From JAIVJZ01 sp035645695 (lineage in GTDB: Bacteria > Acidobacteriota > Blastocatellia > Pyrinomonadales > Pyrinomonadaceae), in NCBI GenBank assembly GCA_035645695.1, contig DASQMC010000037.1, positions 62,001 to 126,000 on the forward strand: a DNA stretch of 64,000 nucleotides, read 5' to 3'. This document shows positions 9,039-18,155 of the stretch, in pieces. The notes below the pieces were generated by a model, which worked only from the letters and a program-made list of their open reading frames with translations, did not search any database and had not been told where the DNA came from. The position numbers and the translations under genes are program-made. Every line of letters begins with the position of its first letter. The stretch's first letter is position 1.

Positions 9039-9254
9039 CTAGTTTTCCGCCTGACCCGCGCCGGACGCGCCGCTCGTACCACCATAACCGCCCGTGCCGC
9101 CCGTCTCCTTTTGGCCGGCGTTGCCGGATGCGTTCTCAGCGCCGTTGCCTGCTTCGTCCGGGCGCGGCCAACGCTCGTCGCCCGTATTCGAGCGAGTGCT
9201 TTGTTCCCCGGTCTCTTTCTGCGCCAAGCTATCCTGATCTTCCTGATTATTCAT
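9039..9254 (-). CDS. Small hydrophilic Gly/Asn/Glu-rich protein
   Basis: A 71-residue, strongly polar and probably disordered protein: acidic and Gln-rich in the first half (MNNQEDQDSLAQKETGEQS), Gly/Ser/Ala repeats in the second (GGTGGYGGTSGASGAG). A ribosome site (GGAAGGAAG) stands a few bases before the ATG, which supports translation. Nothing indicates a function. It resembles in style the small acidic protein at 44645 and the CsbD protein at 54015, and could belong to the same stress-related class. Confidence 0.5.
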   Translation of the reverse strand: MNNQEDQDSLAQKETGEQSTRSNTGDERWPRPDEAGNGAENASGNAGQKETGGTGGYGGTSGASGAGQAEN

Positions 9255-9698
9255 CTTCCTTCCCCTTTCTTAGTTCGGCCGCGCTCGCCGCGCACGGCTA
9301 CTTCAAATCGGGTTTCTCGTTCTCTCCCGCCTGCGCCGGTTCGCCCGCGACGAGCGCGGAGACGAGGCTGGAGGCGTGCGCCACCGCCGACTTCAACCGC
9401 TGCCTGTCCCGCCCTTTGCCGTTATGACCTGAGGTTAATCAACCCCTGTTCCGCGAGATGGTCAAAATAGTGAACTTTTAATGACGGCGATCTCCGCACC
9501 CGGTCGAGCGAACGCCCCGTCGAGGCCGGGTACGAATCGGCCTCCGCAAGTTTTTCATCCGGAGTTTTGTCAGGTAGCCGGTTTTGAGTTCCGCAATGTT
9601 GTGGCCGTAGATTTTAACTCTCACGCTAAAACGCGGAAGTCGCCGCGGGCACTGTGCATAGTGCCCGCGGCGACTTCCGCGTTCCGGCGTGCGGCTAC
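9255..9698. other. Intergenic region
   Basis: 444 bases with no convincing gene. The right end carries the hairpin at 9630-9683. The left end should hold the promoter of the small gene at 9039. Remaining short ORFs are not supported. Confidence 0.5.
9630..9683 (-). terminator. Strong terminator hairpin of the first TonB receptor
   Basis: Arms 9630-9653 and 9660-9683 (AACGCGGAAGTCGCCGCGGG... and its complement) pair perfectly over 24 bases with a 6-base loop, 15 bases after the receptor stop. On the coding strand the stem is followed by GTTTTAG. This is an intrinsic terminator, able to act in both directions. Confidence 0.8.
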
Positions 9699-12600
9699 TT
9701 AAAAGTTGAGTTTCAGGCCGAACTGGAATTGACGCGGGTCGAAGGCGGCGGTCGGCTGGCTGTAATAGAGGCCGCCCCTGCGCTCGCCGAAAGAGTTCAC
9801 CACGTTGAAGAACGGGTTGGCGGCGGCTTCGTTGAAGCGGTTGAAGAGGTTGAAGCCTTCGGCGATGATGTCGAGCCGCAGGCGTTCGGAGATGCGGACG
9901 GCGCGCGAGACGCGCAGGTCGAGCGACGCGTAGCCGTGCGTGATCCCGGCGTTGCGGCGCAGGTTGCCGGTCGAGAGGAAGGGCGGCACGAAGAGTGAGC
10001 CGTCGGCGGCGACGCTCGGCCGGTCGTTGGAGCTTTGCAGGTCGGCGTTGGCGTCGCTGCCCGTGATGATGTTGAAGGGACGACCCGACGACAACTCAAT
10101 GATCGGGGCGATGGTGAAGTCGGCGAAGAAACGTCGCACGCCGCTGTCCGATCCGCGCCAACTGGCGGGCGAGGTGGCGACGCCGCTGAAGACGAAACGA
10201 TGTCGCTGGTCGAAAAGCGAGTCGGAACGCTCGGCCGCGAAGTTACGGTTGTCCTGCGGCTTGAGCAGGGTTTGCAAATCCGAAGAGTCGTCTATCGAGT
10301 GCGACCACGTGTAGGAGGCGAGGAACTGGAAGTTGTTCGAGAAGCGCCGCTTGGCTTCCAGCGTCATCGCGTTGTAGTTGGAGTTGCCGTCCGAGACCTG
10401 CGCGCTCACGTCGCCGAAGGGCGAGATGAGACCGGGCGTGCGAACCGAGCCGTTGATCGCCGCGTTGAAGGCGGCGGGCGAAACCGCGCCGCCCGTTACC
10501 GACGTGACGAAGAAATAGTTGGGCGCGTTGGGACGGAAGAAGTTGGCCGCAAGCGGGCTGACGATGGTCTGACCCGAAACGTTGTTGACGGCGACGAGGC
10601 CGGGGATGCGCACAGTGAAGAGCGCGTTCGAGGCCGTCGGGATGGGGAACAGCACGGCCTCGCCGAAGCTCAAGGGCGCGCGGCCGCCCGAGAGACACGC
10701 GGCGCGCGCCGCGCCGAGTTCGGGCGGACAGATGACGGGATTGCCGACGGCGAAGCGGCGGAAGTTTTCCACGAGCAGTTCGGTCTGCGGGGCGTTCACG
10801 TCGCGCGGGTGCGGCAGGTGGTGCGCGCCGACGAAGATGTAGCTGGCGGAGACGGACATGTTCTTGGTCAACTGCCGTTCGAGCGTGACGTTGGCCTGAT
10901 TGGCGTAGGCGTACTGGAAGTCCTGCGCGACGGCGAGCGTGAAGGGCAGGATGGGGCCGAAACCGGGAAACGTCTGATCGTTGAAACGCAGTTGGCCTCT
11001 CAGGTATTGCGAACTCGAAGCGACGCCGGGCGTAACGCCGGGGACGACCGTGCCCTGAAAGATTTGGAGCAGGTTGAGCGTCGCCGTCGGCGCGGGGCTG
11101 TCGGGTATTACCGTCGTGAACTGCTGCTGCTGCGCGGCGTCGGCGATGTCGGAGTTGAAGGCAATGGCTAAGAGCGGGTGGTCGTAGAAGAGTCCGTAGG
11201 CGGCGCGAAAGACCGTCTTCCCGTCGTTCGTCAAATCCCACGCGAGGCCGACGCGGGGCGCGAAGTTGTTCGTGTCGCGGGGAAAGCCCTGCTGGACGCC
11301 GAGCACGTTCTGCGCCGCGTTCAAATCTGCGGCCGAGAGGTTGATGCCCGAGAGCGGGTCGGTGAAGCCGTTGGTCGGGATGGTCTCGGTGAGTTCAACG
11401 TCGTAGCGAAGCCCGTAGTTGAGCGTCAGGTTGGGTCTGACCTTCCACGAATCCTGTGCGAAGAAGGCGAGCGGCTTATTCTTCAAGGTGCTGTTCGGGT
11501 TGCCGAAGCCTTGAATGAAGACGCCGGGGATGCCCGCGCCGTAAGCCTGCACGGGCGTGAGCGAGGGCGCAGTGGCCGGGAGGCCGGGAATGAAACGAGC
11601 GAGCGTGCCGCCCGCGACCTCGCCGAAATTGAAGAGGCCGGGGAAGTTCAACTCGAAGATGGCTTCAACGTCGATGAAGTTGAAGTCCGCGCCGAACTTG
11701 AAGTTGTGGTTGCCGGGCAGCCAGCTGATGTTGTCCGTGAACTGGAAGCGTTTCTCCGTGCGGTCGACGGGCGAGAAGGGGTTCGAGCCGATGAAGGCCG
11801 CGCCGGAAATCTGGATGGCCGCGCCGGGAATCTGCGAGTCGAACTTGGCCTTGCGGCGTCCGAAGTTGAAGCGCGCCTCGTTGACGACGCGGCTGGAGAG
11901 CGTCGAAGTCAGCGAGGTGACGAAGGACGTGTCCCTGATCTCCTGTATCCCCGTGCGCGAAAAGTCGTTTTGCCCCAAGACCTGATTTTGCGATTCGTCC
12001 TGAATGCCGGTCAGGTCGCTCGGGTTATAGCCGAAGCGCATCGTCAACTGGTTTGACCCGTTGATCTGATGATCGCCGCGCACGGAGAAGAAGCTCGTGG
12101 CCTCCGAGATCGGGAAGATGCGCGCGAGGCTGTTGAGCGGGCGGAAGCCGATGGGCTGGCCGGCCTCGTTCACCGTCGTGAAGCCGGGCGTGATGCCGTT
12201 GTTGGCGGCCGTCGGGACGGGCGCGCCGGAGAGGAAGAAGCGCCCGCCGATGGTCTGACCCGCGGGGATCGCGCCGCCGATGCTTCTCAAGCTGCTCGCG
12301 CCGTTCAGGCCGATCTGCCCGCCGGAAGAGGCGAAGGTGGCATAGGTCAATGCCGCGCCGATCAACCCGGCGTTGCCGGTGGCCGCGCCCGTGTTGAGTT
12401 GGTTAGCGATGAAAGCCGCCTGCTGCGGCGTGAGGTTGGTGAAGGTGTTCGGCAGCGGGACGAACGGGAAGGCCGTGCCGGGGCCGACGGCGAGGCTCGA
12501 TGTCATGTTGCCCACGACATCCGAACTGAAGAAGGCCGACTCCTGACGGCGGCGTTGCTCGAAGGCCGTGAAGAAGAAGGTGCGGTCGCGTTTGATGGGG

Positions 12601-13490
12601 CCGCCGAGCGTCGCGCCGTACTGCGCGCGCGTGAAGGGCGGGTCTTCGACGGGCGCGAAGGCGTTCCGCGCCTGAAAACTCTTGTGGCGGAGGAAGCCGA
12701 AAATGTTGCCGCGAAAATCGTTCGAGCCGCTCTTGGTGACGACGTTGACGATGCCGCCCGTGGCGCGCCCGAACTCGGGCGCGTAAGAGTTCGTCGCCAC
12801 CTGGAATTCCTGCACGGCTTCTTGCGAGACGGTCGAACGGGATGCGTTGATGGAGTTGTCGGTATTGTCCGCGCCGTCAACCTGCACGAGGGTCGAGCGC
12901 CCGCGCTGGCCGCCGATGTTGAGGCCGGAGGACGGGGCGGGGCCGATGGGGCGGTCGTTGCCGCGATTGACGGTCGAGATCGTCGTGGCGATGCCGAGAT
13001 AGTCCCTCTGGTTGACGGGCAAATTCTCGATGCGCGTCGATTCGATGGTGTTGGTGACGGCCGTGCGCGATGTTTCCACGATTTCGGTGGCCGCGCCCGT
13101 GATGGTCACGGTCTCGCTGACTTGTCCGGCGGCAAGCGGCACGTCGAGGTCTGCGCGCTGCCCGACCGTGAGGATGAGCGAAGGGATGTTGGCGCGCGAG
13201 AAGTTGGCCGCCTCCACCGTCACTTCATACTCGCCCGGCGGCAAATTGGTGATCTGGTAGAAGCCCTCGTCGTTGCTCTGCGCATCGCGCGTGAGGTTGG
13301 TTGCCTTGTTGCGCGCGGTCACGGTCGCGTTCACGACGACGGCGCCCGTCGCATCGCGCACGAAGCCTTGCAGGTCGGAGGCGTTCGATTGCGCCTGCGC
13401 AAAGGCCGCGCCCGCGCTCGTGAGCGCGAACAGGCAGACGATGACGAGGCGGATGGCGGTCGGGCGCAGCCGCACGGGTAATGCACGCAT
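9699..13490 (-). CDS. Oar-type TonB-dependent receptor with carboxypeptidase-like domain
   Basis: A 1263-residue outer-membrane protein. The order of parts is signal peptide (residues 1-32, ending AAFAQAQ), carboxypeptidase-regulatory-like beta-sandwich (GFVRDATGAVVVNATVTARN, residues 41-120), plug domain (LPVNQRDYLGIATT, LNIGGQRGRSTLVQVDGADNT, GRATGGIVNVVTKSGSNDF) and a long 22-stranded barrel ending FQFGLKLNF with the C-terminal aromatic typical of barrel proteins. This architecture is greatly expanded in Acidobacteriota and is thought to import oligosaccharides, peptides or other large substrates using TonB. The substrate here is unknown. It is a single-gene unit with its own terminator. 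A second receptor of the same type lies at 54562-57807. Confidence 0.92.
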   Translation of the reverse strand: MRALPVRLRPTAIRLVIVCLFALTSAGAAFAQAQSNASDLQGFVRDATGAVVVNATVTARNKATNLTRDAQSNDEGFYQITNLPPGEYEVTVEAANFSRANIPSLILTVGQRADLDVPLAAGQVSETVTITGAATEIVETSRTAVTNTIESTRIENLPVNQRDYLGIATTISTVNRGNDRPIGPAPSSGLNIGGQRGRSTLVQVDGADNTDNSINASRSTVSQEAVQEFQVATNSYAPEFGRATGGIVNVVTKSGSNDFRGNIFGFLRHKSFQARNAFAPVEDPPFTRAQYGATLGGPIKRDRTFFFTAFEQRRRQESAFFSSDVVGNMTSSLAVGPGTAFPFVPLPNTFTNLTPQQAAFIANQLNTGAATGNAGLIGAALTYATFASSGGQIGLNGASSLRSIGGAIPAGQTIGGRFFLSGAPVPTAANNGITPGFTTVNEAGQPIGFRPLNSLARIFPISEATSFFSVRGDHQINGSNQLTMRFGYNPSDLTGIQDESQNQVLGQNDFSRTGIQEIRDTSFVTSLTSTLSSRVVNEARFNFGRRKAKFDSQIPGAAIQISGAAFIGSNPFSPVDRTEKRFQFTDNISWLPGNHNFKFGADFNFIDVEAIFELNFPGLFNFGEVAGGTLARFIPGLPATAPSLTPVQAYGAGIPGVFIQGFGNPNSTLKNKPLAFFAQDSWKVRPNLTLNYGLRYDVELTETIPTNGFTDPLSGINLSAADLNAAQNVLGVQQGFPRDTNNFAPRVGLAWDLTNDGKTVFRAAYGLFYDHPLLAIAFNSDIADAAQQQQFTTVIPDSPAPTATLNLLQIFQGTVVPGVTPGVASSSQYLRGQLRFNDQTFPGFGPILPFTLAVAQDFQYAYANQANVTLERQLTKNMSVSASYIFVGAHHLPHPRDVNAPQTELLVENFRRFAVGNPVICPPELGAARAACLSGGRAPLSFGEAVLFPIPTASNALFTVRIPGLVAVNNVSGQTIVSPLAANFFRPNAPNYFFVTSVTGGAVSPAAFNAAINGSVRTPGLISPFGDVSAQVSDGNSNYNAMTLEAKRRFSNNFQFLASYTWSHSIDDSSDLQTLLKPQDNRNFAAERSDSLFDQRHRFVFSGVATSPASWRGSDSGVRRFFADFTIAPIIELSSGRPFNIITGSDANADLQSSNDRPSVAADGSLFVPPFLSTGNLRRNAGITHGYASLDLRVSRAVRISERLRLDIIAEGFNLFNRFNEAAANPFFNVVNSFGERRGGLYYSQPTAAFDPRQFQFGLKLNF

Positions 13491-13979
13491 GTTTATATTC
13501 TCCTCAAACGTAAATTATGGCTTCAACTTATTGCAGCGGGAAACTGCGGGATAGCGCGCCGTCGGACGACGTGGCGCAACGGGCTACAGGCAAGAGCGTA
13601 AACGAAACGCTTGTGATGAAACGAAGCGTCCGCGAGGCTTCGCGCCCTGAGCAAGATCAAATGCCGCGCCGACTTTGTACCCCAAAACATGTGCATGTGG
13701 CAAGAGGTAAACGTTTACGCGCGGGCGGGTCGCGAGTCGCTTCCGGAACATCCTATTGTCGTGCGCCGCCTTCTCCGGCACTCGTTGTAACACGTCCCGG
13801 TGTTCGACGATCTTGCCGCCAGCCACCTCGTGGTTGTGCCGGATGTAAACGTCGCCCGCGTATCGTTCGACGGCTTCGGCGGGCTGGCACTGATCGAACT
13901 TCAGATCGTAGTGAGGCCGCGACGCTCCTTTTGTTTTGCTCAAGCGGCGCGTTCATTATTACTCATTACACACTCTCGA
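13491..13979. other. Intergenic region upstream of the first TonB receptor
   Basis: 489 bases between the receptor start and the stop of the FAD reductase gene. ORFs in this stretch on both strands lack family features and are rejected. It should contain the receptor promoter, but no clear -35/-10 pair was found. Confidence 0.45.
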
Positions 13980-15266
13980 CTACGCCGGACGCGTCGCGCG
14001 CGCCAACACGCGGCGCACGCGCTCGCTCGCGCCGAGCGCGATAATGCTAGCCTCCGTCGCCAACCCCGGCGCGAAAGCCGCGCGCCTCAGCCACGAGCAC
14101 ACGCGCAGGCGCGCGGCGAATCTCGCTCGATAACGCGCGCGATAATCCGTCGCAAGCATCGCGAAACTTCCGCCGCCCGAACGCAACCGCGGCAACGCGC
14201 GCGCGACGCACTCGCTTGCCAGTTCGCCGCTCTCCAAAGCCATCAACATGCCGCTGCCCGTAAACGGATCGATGAAAGAGGCCGCGTCGCCCACCGTCAA
14301 CAATCCGTCGCACGGAACCAACTCGCGTCGCCCGAAACTTTCCAACGCCACCGCCAGCCACTCCGAGCGCACGCGCGCCCCGCGCAGGGTTTCAGCCGCG
14401 CGCGTGTTCGACATCACTATCTCGCGCATCACGCGTTCCGCGTCGCTCGCGCGCTCCCGCACGTCGCCCGCCGCCACGATGAAACAGAGATTACTGAAAC
14501 CATTTTCCACACGGCTCAAACCGCCGTAGCCGCCGCGATAAAAATAGATTTCGCAGACGCCCTCGCCGCCCCCCGCATTTTCCAGATGCGCCTTGAACGC
14601 CACGAGCGGCATCCGCCTCGACGACGCCGCCATGGCGCGCGCTCTCTCGCCGTCCGCACCGTCCGCATCATTCGTACCGTTCGTACCGTCTCCCCGCGCC
14701 AAGCCCTCGACGCGCCTCGCCAGAGCGCGAGCGCGCCCCGTCGCATCAATCGTAACGCCCGCGCGCAATTCCGACTCCGCGCCCTCACGCTCGACGCGCA
14801 CGCCGCCCACCGTGCGCCGCCCCCCGTCTCCGAACAACAATCCCGTCACCCGTGTTTCTTCAAACACCTCGACGCCTGCCGCCCGCGCGTGCAGCAACAA
14901 CCTTTGATCCATCTCCGCGCGGCTCAAACCGAGCGCGCACGCTTCCGCGTCGCCCGTCGTCTCTGCGCCGAACCACGCGCTCGGCACGCTCACGCCTCGT
15001 CCGCTCCGCGCGAAAAAACGCGTCTCGGCGAGACGCGCCCCTCGCCCCTCGCGCATCTCCTCCAACACGCCGAGGCGCGCGAAATGCGCGAGACACTCCG
15101 GCGAGATGAATTCTCCGCACAACTTCGCGCGCGGAAACCGCTCGCGCTCGACCAGAGCCACGCGCGCCCCGCCCGCCGCCAAATGTACGGACGCGCTCGT
15201 GCCCGCAGGCCCGCCGCCCACGATCACCGCGTCATAAACTTTTGCGACGCCTGCGCCTGTCTTCAA
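13980..15266 (-). CDS. FAD-dependent reductase/monooxygenase, geranylgeranyl-reductase-like
   Basis: A 428-residue soluble flavoprotein. The FAD-binding Rossmann motif GGGPAG is at residues 17-22, followed by a CGEFISP segment and a second FAD motif near the C-terminus (VGDAASFIDPFTGSGMLMAL). This set belongs to the geranylgeranyl reductase/aromatic hydroxylase superfamily, which saturates isoprenoids or hydroxylates polyketide and phenolic rings. The start overlaps the stop of the methyltransferase gene by 4 bases (ATGA), showing tight co-expression with it and the beta-ketoacyl synthase gene. A low-complexity insert (GTNGTNDADGADG) interrupts the middle. The likely role is a tailoring step on an acyl or polyketide product; the substrate is unknown. 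Confidence 0.8.
   Translation of the reverse strand: MKTGAGVAKVYDAVIVGGGPAGTSASVHLAAGGARVALVERERFPRAKLCGEFISPECLAHFARLGVLEEMREGRGARLAETRFFARSGRGVSVPSAWFGAETTGDAEACALGLSRAEMDQRLLLHARAAGVEVFEETRVTGLLFGDGGRRTVGGVRVEREGAESELRAGVTIDATGRARALARRVEGLARGDGTNGTNDADGADGERARAMAASSRRMPLVAFKAHLENAGGGEGVCEIYFYRGGYGGLSRVENGFSNLCFIVAAGDVRERASDAERVMREIVMSNTRAAETLRGARVRSEWLAVALESFGRRELVPCDGLLTVGDAASFIDPFTGSGMLMALESGELASECVARALPRLRSGGGSFAMLATDYRARYRARFAARLRVCSWLRRAAFAPGLATEASIIALGASERVRRVLARATRPA
14653..14694. repeat. Short-unit repeat inside the FAD reductase gene
   Basis: CCGTCCGCA and CGTACCGTT-like units repeat in tandem and code for Gly-Thr-Asn/Asp-Ala-Asp steps in a surface insert. The frame is kept. This may be slippage-prone. 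Confidence 0.55.
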
Positions 15267-15973
15267 CTCATCTCCCCCTGCCCCGCGCTCAACACCAGAC
15301 GGAACGGAAAACGGCGACGCACCTCGACGTTCGCAAGCCCGGCCGCTTCGGCGAGCCTGCGCAGTTCGCCCCCGCGGAAGCTGCGCCGTATGGAGAGCGC
15401 GCCGTCTTCGCGTATGAGACGATTGTGCAGCAAGAGACGGCCGACGGTCGTGTAGAGGAAATAAGCGACGGCGTGACGATGCAAGTCTATGACGAACAGG
15501 CGACGCCGCGCGACGCGTTTGAACTCGCGCAAAATCTCGACCACGCCTTCATCGTGAAAATGATGCGTAAAGAGCGAACAGATGACGTAATCGAAAGCAC
15601 CGTCGGCGAACGGCAAATGAAACGCGTCGCCCCGCACCGCGCCGATTTCCGCGAAGCCCCGCGACTCTTCCAGAATCGCCCGCGCCGAACGCTCATTCAA
15701 CTCAAGCCCGACGAGCCGCGCACGCCACCCGCGCCCCCGCGCCTCGCGCGCCGCCACGCGCAACAACTCGCCCGACCCGGCGCCCACGTCGAGCAACGAA
15801 AAACTCTCTAACCCCGCGCGCTCGATCTCCGACACGAGCGACGCACGCAGCGCGCGCGCGTCCCCCAGCCACGCGTTGATGCGCCGCAGTTCGACCAGAC
15901 ACCCCTCATACTCCTCCGGCGTGTAGTCGCCCTTGTCCAGATGCTCTAGCTCATAACTGCGACGGCTAAACAT
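15263..15973 (-). CDS. Class I SAM-dependent methyltransferase
   Basis: A cytoplasmic methyltransferase of about 236 residues. The SAM site is motif I LLDVGAGSGELLR, with the acidic ligand in LVGLELN, motif II around RGDAFHLPFADGAFDYVICS, and the HHF pair that often follows. The longer frame to 15994 adds seven residues coded by repeat DNA, so the start MFSRRSYELE at 15973 is preferred; no Shine-Dalgarno is visible there. The gene sits between a FabF-like synthase gene and an FAD reductase gene with which it overlaps by 4 bases. In such sets the enzyme usually methylates an oxygen or carbon of a polyketide or fatty-acyl product. The acceptor is unknown. Confidence 0.82.
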   Translation of the reverse strand: MFSRRSYELEHLDKGDYTPEEYEGCLVELRRINAWLGDARALRASLVSEIERAGLESFSLLDVGAGSGELLRVAAREARGRGWRARLVGLELNERSARAILEESRGFAEIGAVRGDAFHLPFADGAFDYVICSLFTHHFHDEGVVEILREFKRVARRRLFVIDLHRHAVAYFLYTTVGRLLLHNRLIREDGALSIRRSFRGGELRRLAEAAGLANVEVRRRFPFRLVLSAGQGEMS

Positions 15974-15979
15974 AAAATG

Positions 15980-16089
15980 AGTTTCAGGTTTCAAGTTTCA
16001 GGTTTCAAGTTTCAGATTTGAGATTTGAGATTTGAGATTCGGAGTTCTTCGTCTTCAACTCTAAATCTAAATCTTGGAACCCGAAACTC
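15980..16089. repeat. Stuttered palindrome, TTTCAAG/TTTCAGG type (copy 2)
   Basis: A run of TTTCAGG/TTTCAAG units (15980-16015) changes into ATTTGAG units (16015-16037). A shorter, imperfect complementary part lies at 16059-16089. The element fills the spacer between the methyltransferase and synthase genes and runs into the synthase gene, where it codes for its last residues (GSKI and stop). Confidence 0.78.
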
Positions 16090-17347
16090 TTTCCACGACG
16101 AGCGCGCTGTTCTTCGAGCCGAAGCCGATGCAGTTGCAGAGGGCGACGCGCACGTCCGCCTCGCGGGCGACGTTCGGAACGTAGTCGAGGTCGCAGGCGG
16201 GGTCTGCTTCGTCCAGATTGATGGTGGGCGGGATCATGCCCGTGTGCATGGCGCAGAGCGCGGCGGCGAGACCGGCCGCGCCGGACGCGCCCTGCGGGTG
16301 ACCGATCTGCGATTTCGTCGCGGACATCGGGATGAGCGGCGCGTCCGTGCCGAAGGCGAGTTTGAGGGCTTGTGTCTCGATACGGTCGTTCAGGAGCGTC
16401 GCGGTGCCGTGGAGGTTTACGTAATCGACATCCGGGGGCGTCAGCCCCGCATCGTCCAGGGCGAGGCGCATGGCGCGCGCGGGTTCTTCGCCCGTGTCTT
16501 CGAGCCGCACGCGATGATAGGCGTCGCACGTCGCGCCGTAGCCGCTGACTTCGGCGTAGATGTTCGCGCCGCGCGAGCGTGCGCGCTCGCAGTCTTCGAG
16601 GACGTAAATCCAAGCGCCTTCGCCGAGCACGATGCCGGAACGGTCGCGCGAGAAGGGGCGCGAGGCGCGCGCCGGTTCGTCGTTCCAATCCTTCGTCAGG
16701 ACGGTCATCAGGTTGAACCCGGCGAGGATGCCCGGCGCGATGGGCGCATCGACGCCGCCCGCCAGCATCACGTCCTGTCGTCCGAGCGCGATGTGCTGGC
16801 TCGCGTAGGCGATGGCGTCGGTCGAACTCGTGCAGCCGGTCGAGATGATGTGCGAGAGGCCGCGCAGGCCGAAGGCCATCGAGAGTTCCGAAGAGAGGCC
16901 GCCGTGCGTCGAGGCCGGGATCGTGTAGACGCTCGCCTTCGCCGTCTCGCCCGTGAAGTAATGCTTGTATTGCTGTTCCGTGAACGCGAGGCCGCCGCCG
17001 CCCGTGCCGAGCACGACGCCCACTGCGCGACGTTCCTCCAAACTCAAATCGGAAAAATGAAGCCCCGCGTCTTCCACGGCTTCGCGCGCGGCGGCGAGCG
17101 CGAGCGGCACGGTGCGCGGCACGTGCCTGCGATCCTTCGGGCTTATCTCGGCCTCCCAGTCGAAACCACGCACCTCGGCCGCGATCCGCACGGGCGACGC
17201 GCTCGCGTCGAAACTCTCGATGCCGCGCACGCCGCTCTCGCCCGCCACGAGCGCACGCCAGAACGCCTCGCGCCCGACCCCGACCGGCGTCACGCAACCC
17301 ACACCCGTGATCACGACGCGCCGCAATTGCCGCATGGTTCTCAACAT
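16067..17347 (-). CDS. Beta-ketoacyl-ACP synthase, FabF-like
   Basis: A condensing enzyme of about 426 residues from the preferred start at 17347 (another ATG at 17335 is equally possible; the open frame continues upstream without family likeness). The thiolase-fold triad is complete: Cys172 in STGCTSSTDA, His313 in NLHGTAT, His350 in QIGHPQGASG, with Lys345. It should elongate an acyl chain with malonyl-ACP. It heads an apparent three-gene operon with a methyltransferase and an FAD enzyme rather than fab genes, so it is more likely a secondary-lipid or polyketide enzyme than the housekeeping FabF. No acyl carrier protein or chain-length factor is adjacent. Its last four codons lie in repeat DNA. 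Confidence 0.85.
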   Translation of the reverse strand: MLRTMRQLRRVVITGVGCVTPVGVGREAFWRALVAGESGVRGIESFDASASPVRIAAEVRGFDWEAEISPKDRRHVPRTVPLALAAAREAVEDAGLHFSDLSLEERRAVGVVLGTGGGGLAFTEQQYKHYFTGETAKASVYTIPASTHGGLSSELSMAFGLRGLSHIISTGCTSSTDAIAYASQHIALGRQDVMLAGGVDAPIAPGILAGFNLMTVLTKDWNDEPARASRPFSRDRSGIVLGEGAWIYVLEDCERARSRGANIYAEVSGYGATCDAYHRVRLEDTGEEPARAMRLALDDAGLTPPDVDYVNLHGTATLLNDRIETQALKLAFGTDAPLIPMSATKSQIGHPQGASGAAGLAAALCAMHTGMIPPTINLDEADPACDLDYVPNVAREADVRVALCNCIGFGSKNSALVVERVSGSKI

Positions 17348-17495
17348 GTTCGCTCGAATCTTCGCAAGGAGTTGTTTCGATAATATTGAAGGAGACGCAC
17401 CAAAGCATAACATCGCGCGCGACGATGCGGCTAACACGCCTCTTGCGCTCTCTGCTAACGCGCAAAACCTTGTGTTTCATGCTTGAAATAAAGTA

Positions 17496-17524
17496 TTGCG
17501 CGTGAAATCGCGCTGTGATATAAG
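17496..17524 (+). promoter_or_regulatory. Predicted sigma-70 promoter of the VOC gene
   Basis: TTGCGC (17496-17501) and TATAAG (17519-17524) are 17 bases apart, 58 bases before the VOC start codon, in a spacer that also serves the divergent synthase gene. This is a sequence match only. Confidence 0.45.
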
Positions 17525-17581
17525 CTGCCTCCGGCAAACCTCGCAGTGAGAAAATTTTCGACCCGGTTAAGGAGGGAAATT

Positions 17582-18070
17582 ATGATCGCCACGAACCATA
17601 TCCCGGAGGGTTACCACTCCATCACGCCATACTTGCACATCACTGGCGCGGCGCGCGCCATCGAGTTTTACAAAGAGGTGTTCGGCGCGACGGAGATAAT
17701 GCGGATGGACGCGCCGGACGGCAAGATCGGTCACGCCGAGATCAAGATCGGCGACTCTCACGTTATGCTGGCCGACGAGTGTGATGAGGCGGACGCGCGC
17801 AGCCCGCAGACCATCGGCGGCTCGGCCGTAGGGCTGATGCTCTACGTCGAGGACGTGGACGCTGTGGTTGGGGAGGCGGTCGCGGCGGGCGCGAAGTTGA
17901 TTGAACCGCTGGAAGATAAATTCTACGGCGACCGGATGGGCAAGCTCGTAGACCCCTTCGGGCACATCTGGGCGGTGGCGACGCACATGGAAGACGTGTC
18001 GCCCGAAGAGATGGAGAAACGCCTGGCGGCCCTGGAGTTGGAGAACCGCGCGGAGGTCTTGCAGGACTGA
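17582..18070 (+). CDS. VOC-family (glyoxalase/PhnB-like) protein
   Basis: A 162-residue cytoplasmic protein of the vicinal oxygen chelate superfamily. Paired beta-alpha-beta-beta-beta modules are seen: SITPYLHITGAARAIEFYKEVFGA with HAEIKIGDSHVMLAD, then GLMLYVEDVDAVVGEAVAAGA with DRMGKLVDPFGHIWAVATH. This is the layout of PhnB-like members. Metal ligands would come from H59-type and E/H residues of these strands. The chemistry cannot be named; members range from glyoxalases to dioxygenases and antibiotic-binding proteins. The start at 17582 is set by AAGGAGGG at 17569-17576, a strong ribosome site; a longer frame from 17546 would ignore it. It is a single-gene unit ending at a perfect hairpin. 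Confidence 0.85.
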   Translation: MIATNHIPEGYHSITPYLHITGAARAIEFYKEVFGATEIMRMDAPDGKIGHAEIKIGDSHVMLADECDEADARSPQTIGGSAVGLMLYVEDVDAVVGEAVAAGAKLIEPLEDKFYGDRMGKLVDPFGHIWAVATHMEDVSPEEMEKRLAALELENRAEVLQD

Positions 18071-18093
18071 TGACGGCGAAGCGTGCGTATTGA

Positions 18094-18153
18094 GGATAGA
18101 GAGCGGCCGGGTGTGCGTCGAAAGACACGTCTTCACCCGGCCGCTCTCTATCC
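18094..18153. terminator. Bidirectional terminator hairpin
   Basis: Perfect 20-base arms (18094-18113 and 18134-18153; GGATAGAGAGCGGCCGGGTG) with a 20-base loop lie between the convergent VOC and PIG-L genes, 2 bases from the latter's stop codon. Confidence 0.8.
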
Positions 18154-18155
18154 GG

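Noticed and set aside
8845..9042. 65-residue plus-strand ORF
   Set aside because: Convergent overlap with a better-supported small gene and no ribosome site.
12069..13481. 470-residue plus-strand ORF opposite the first TonB receptor
   Set aside because: Antisense shadow in GC-rich DNA; Arg/Gly/Ala-biased with no family features.
13584..13943. 119-residue minus-strand ORF between the FAD reductase and TonB receptor genes
   Set aside because: No ribosome site, no domain, competing ORFs on both strands; treated as non-coding.
16005..17537. Long minus-strand ORF in another frame across the beta-ketoacyl synthase gene
   Set aside because: Arg-rich low-quality translation; the overlapping frame has a complete condensing-enzyme triad.
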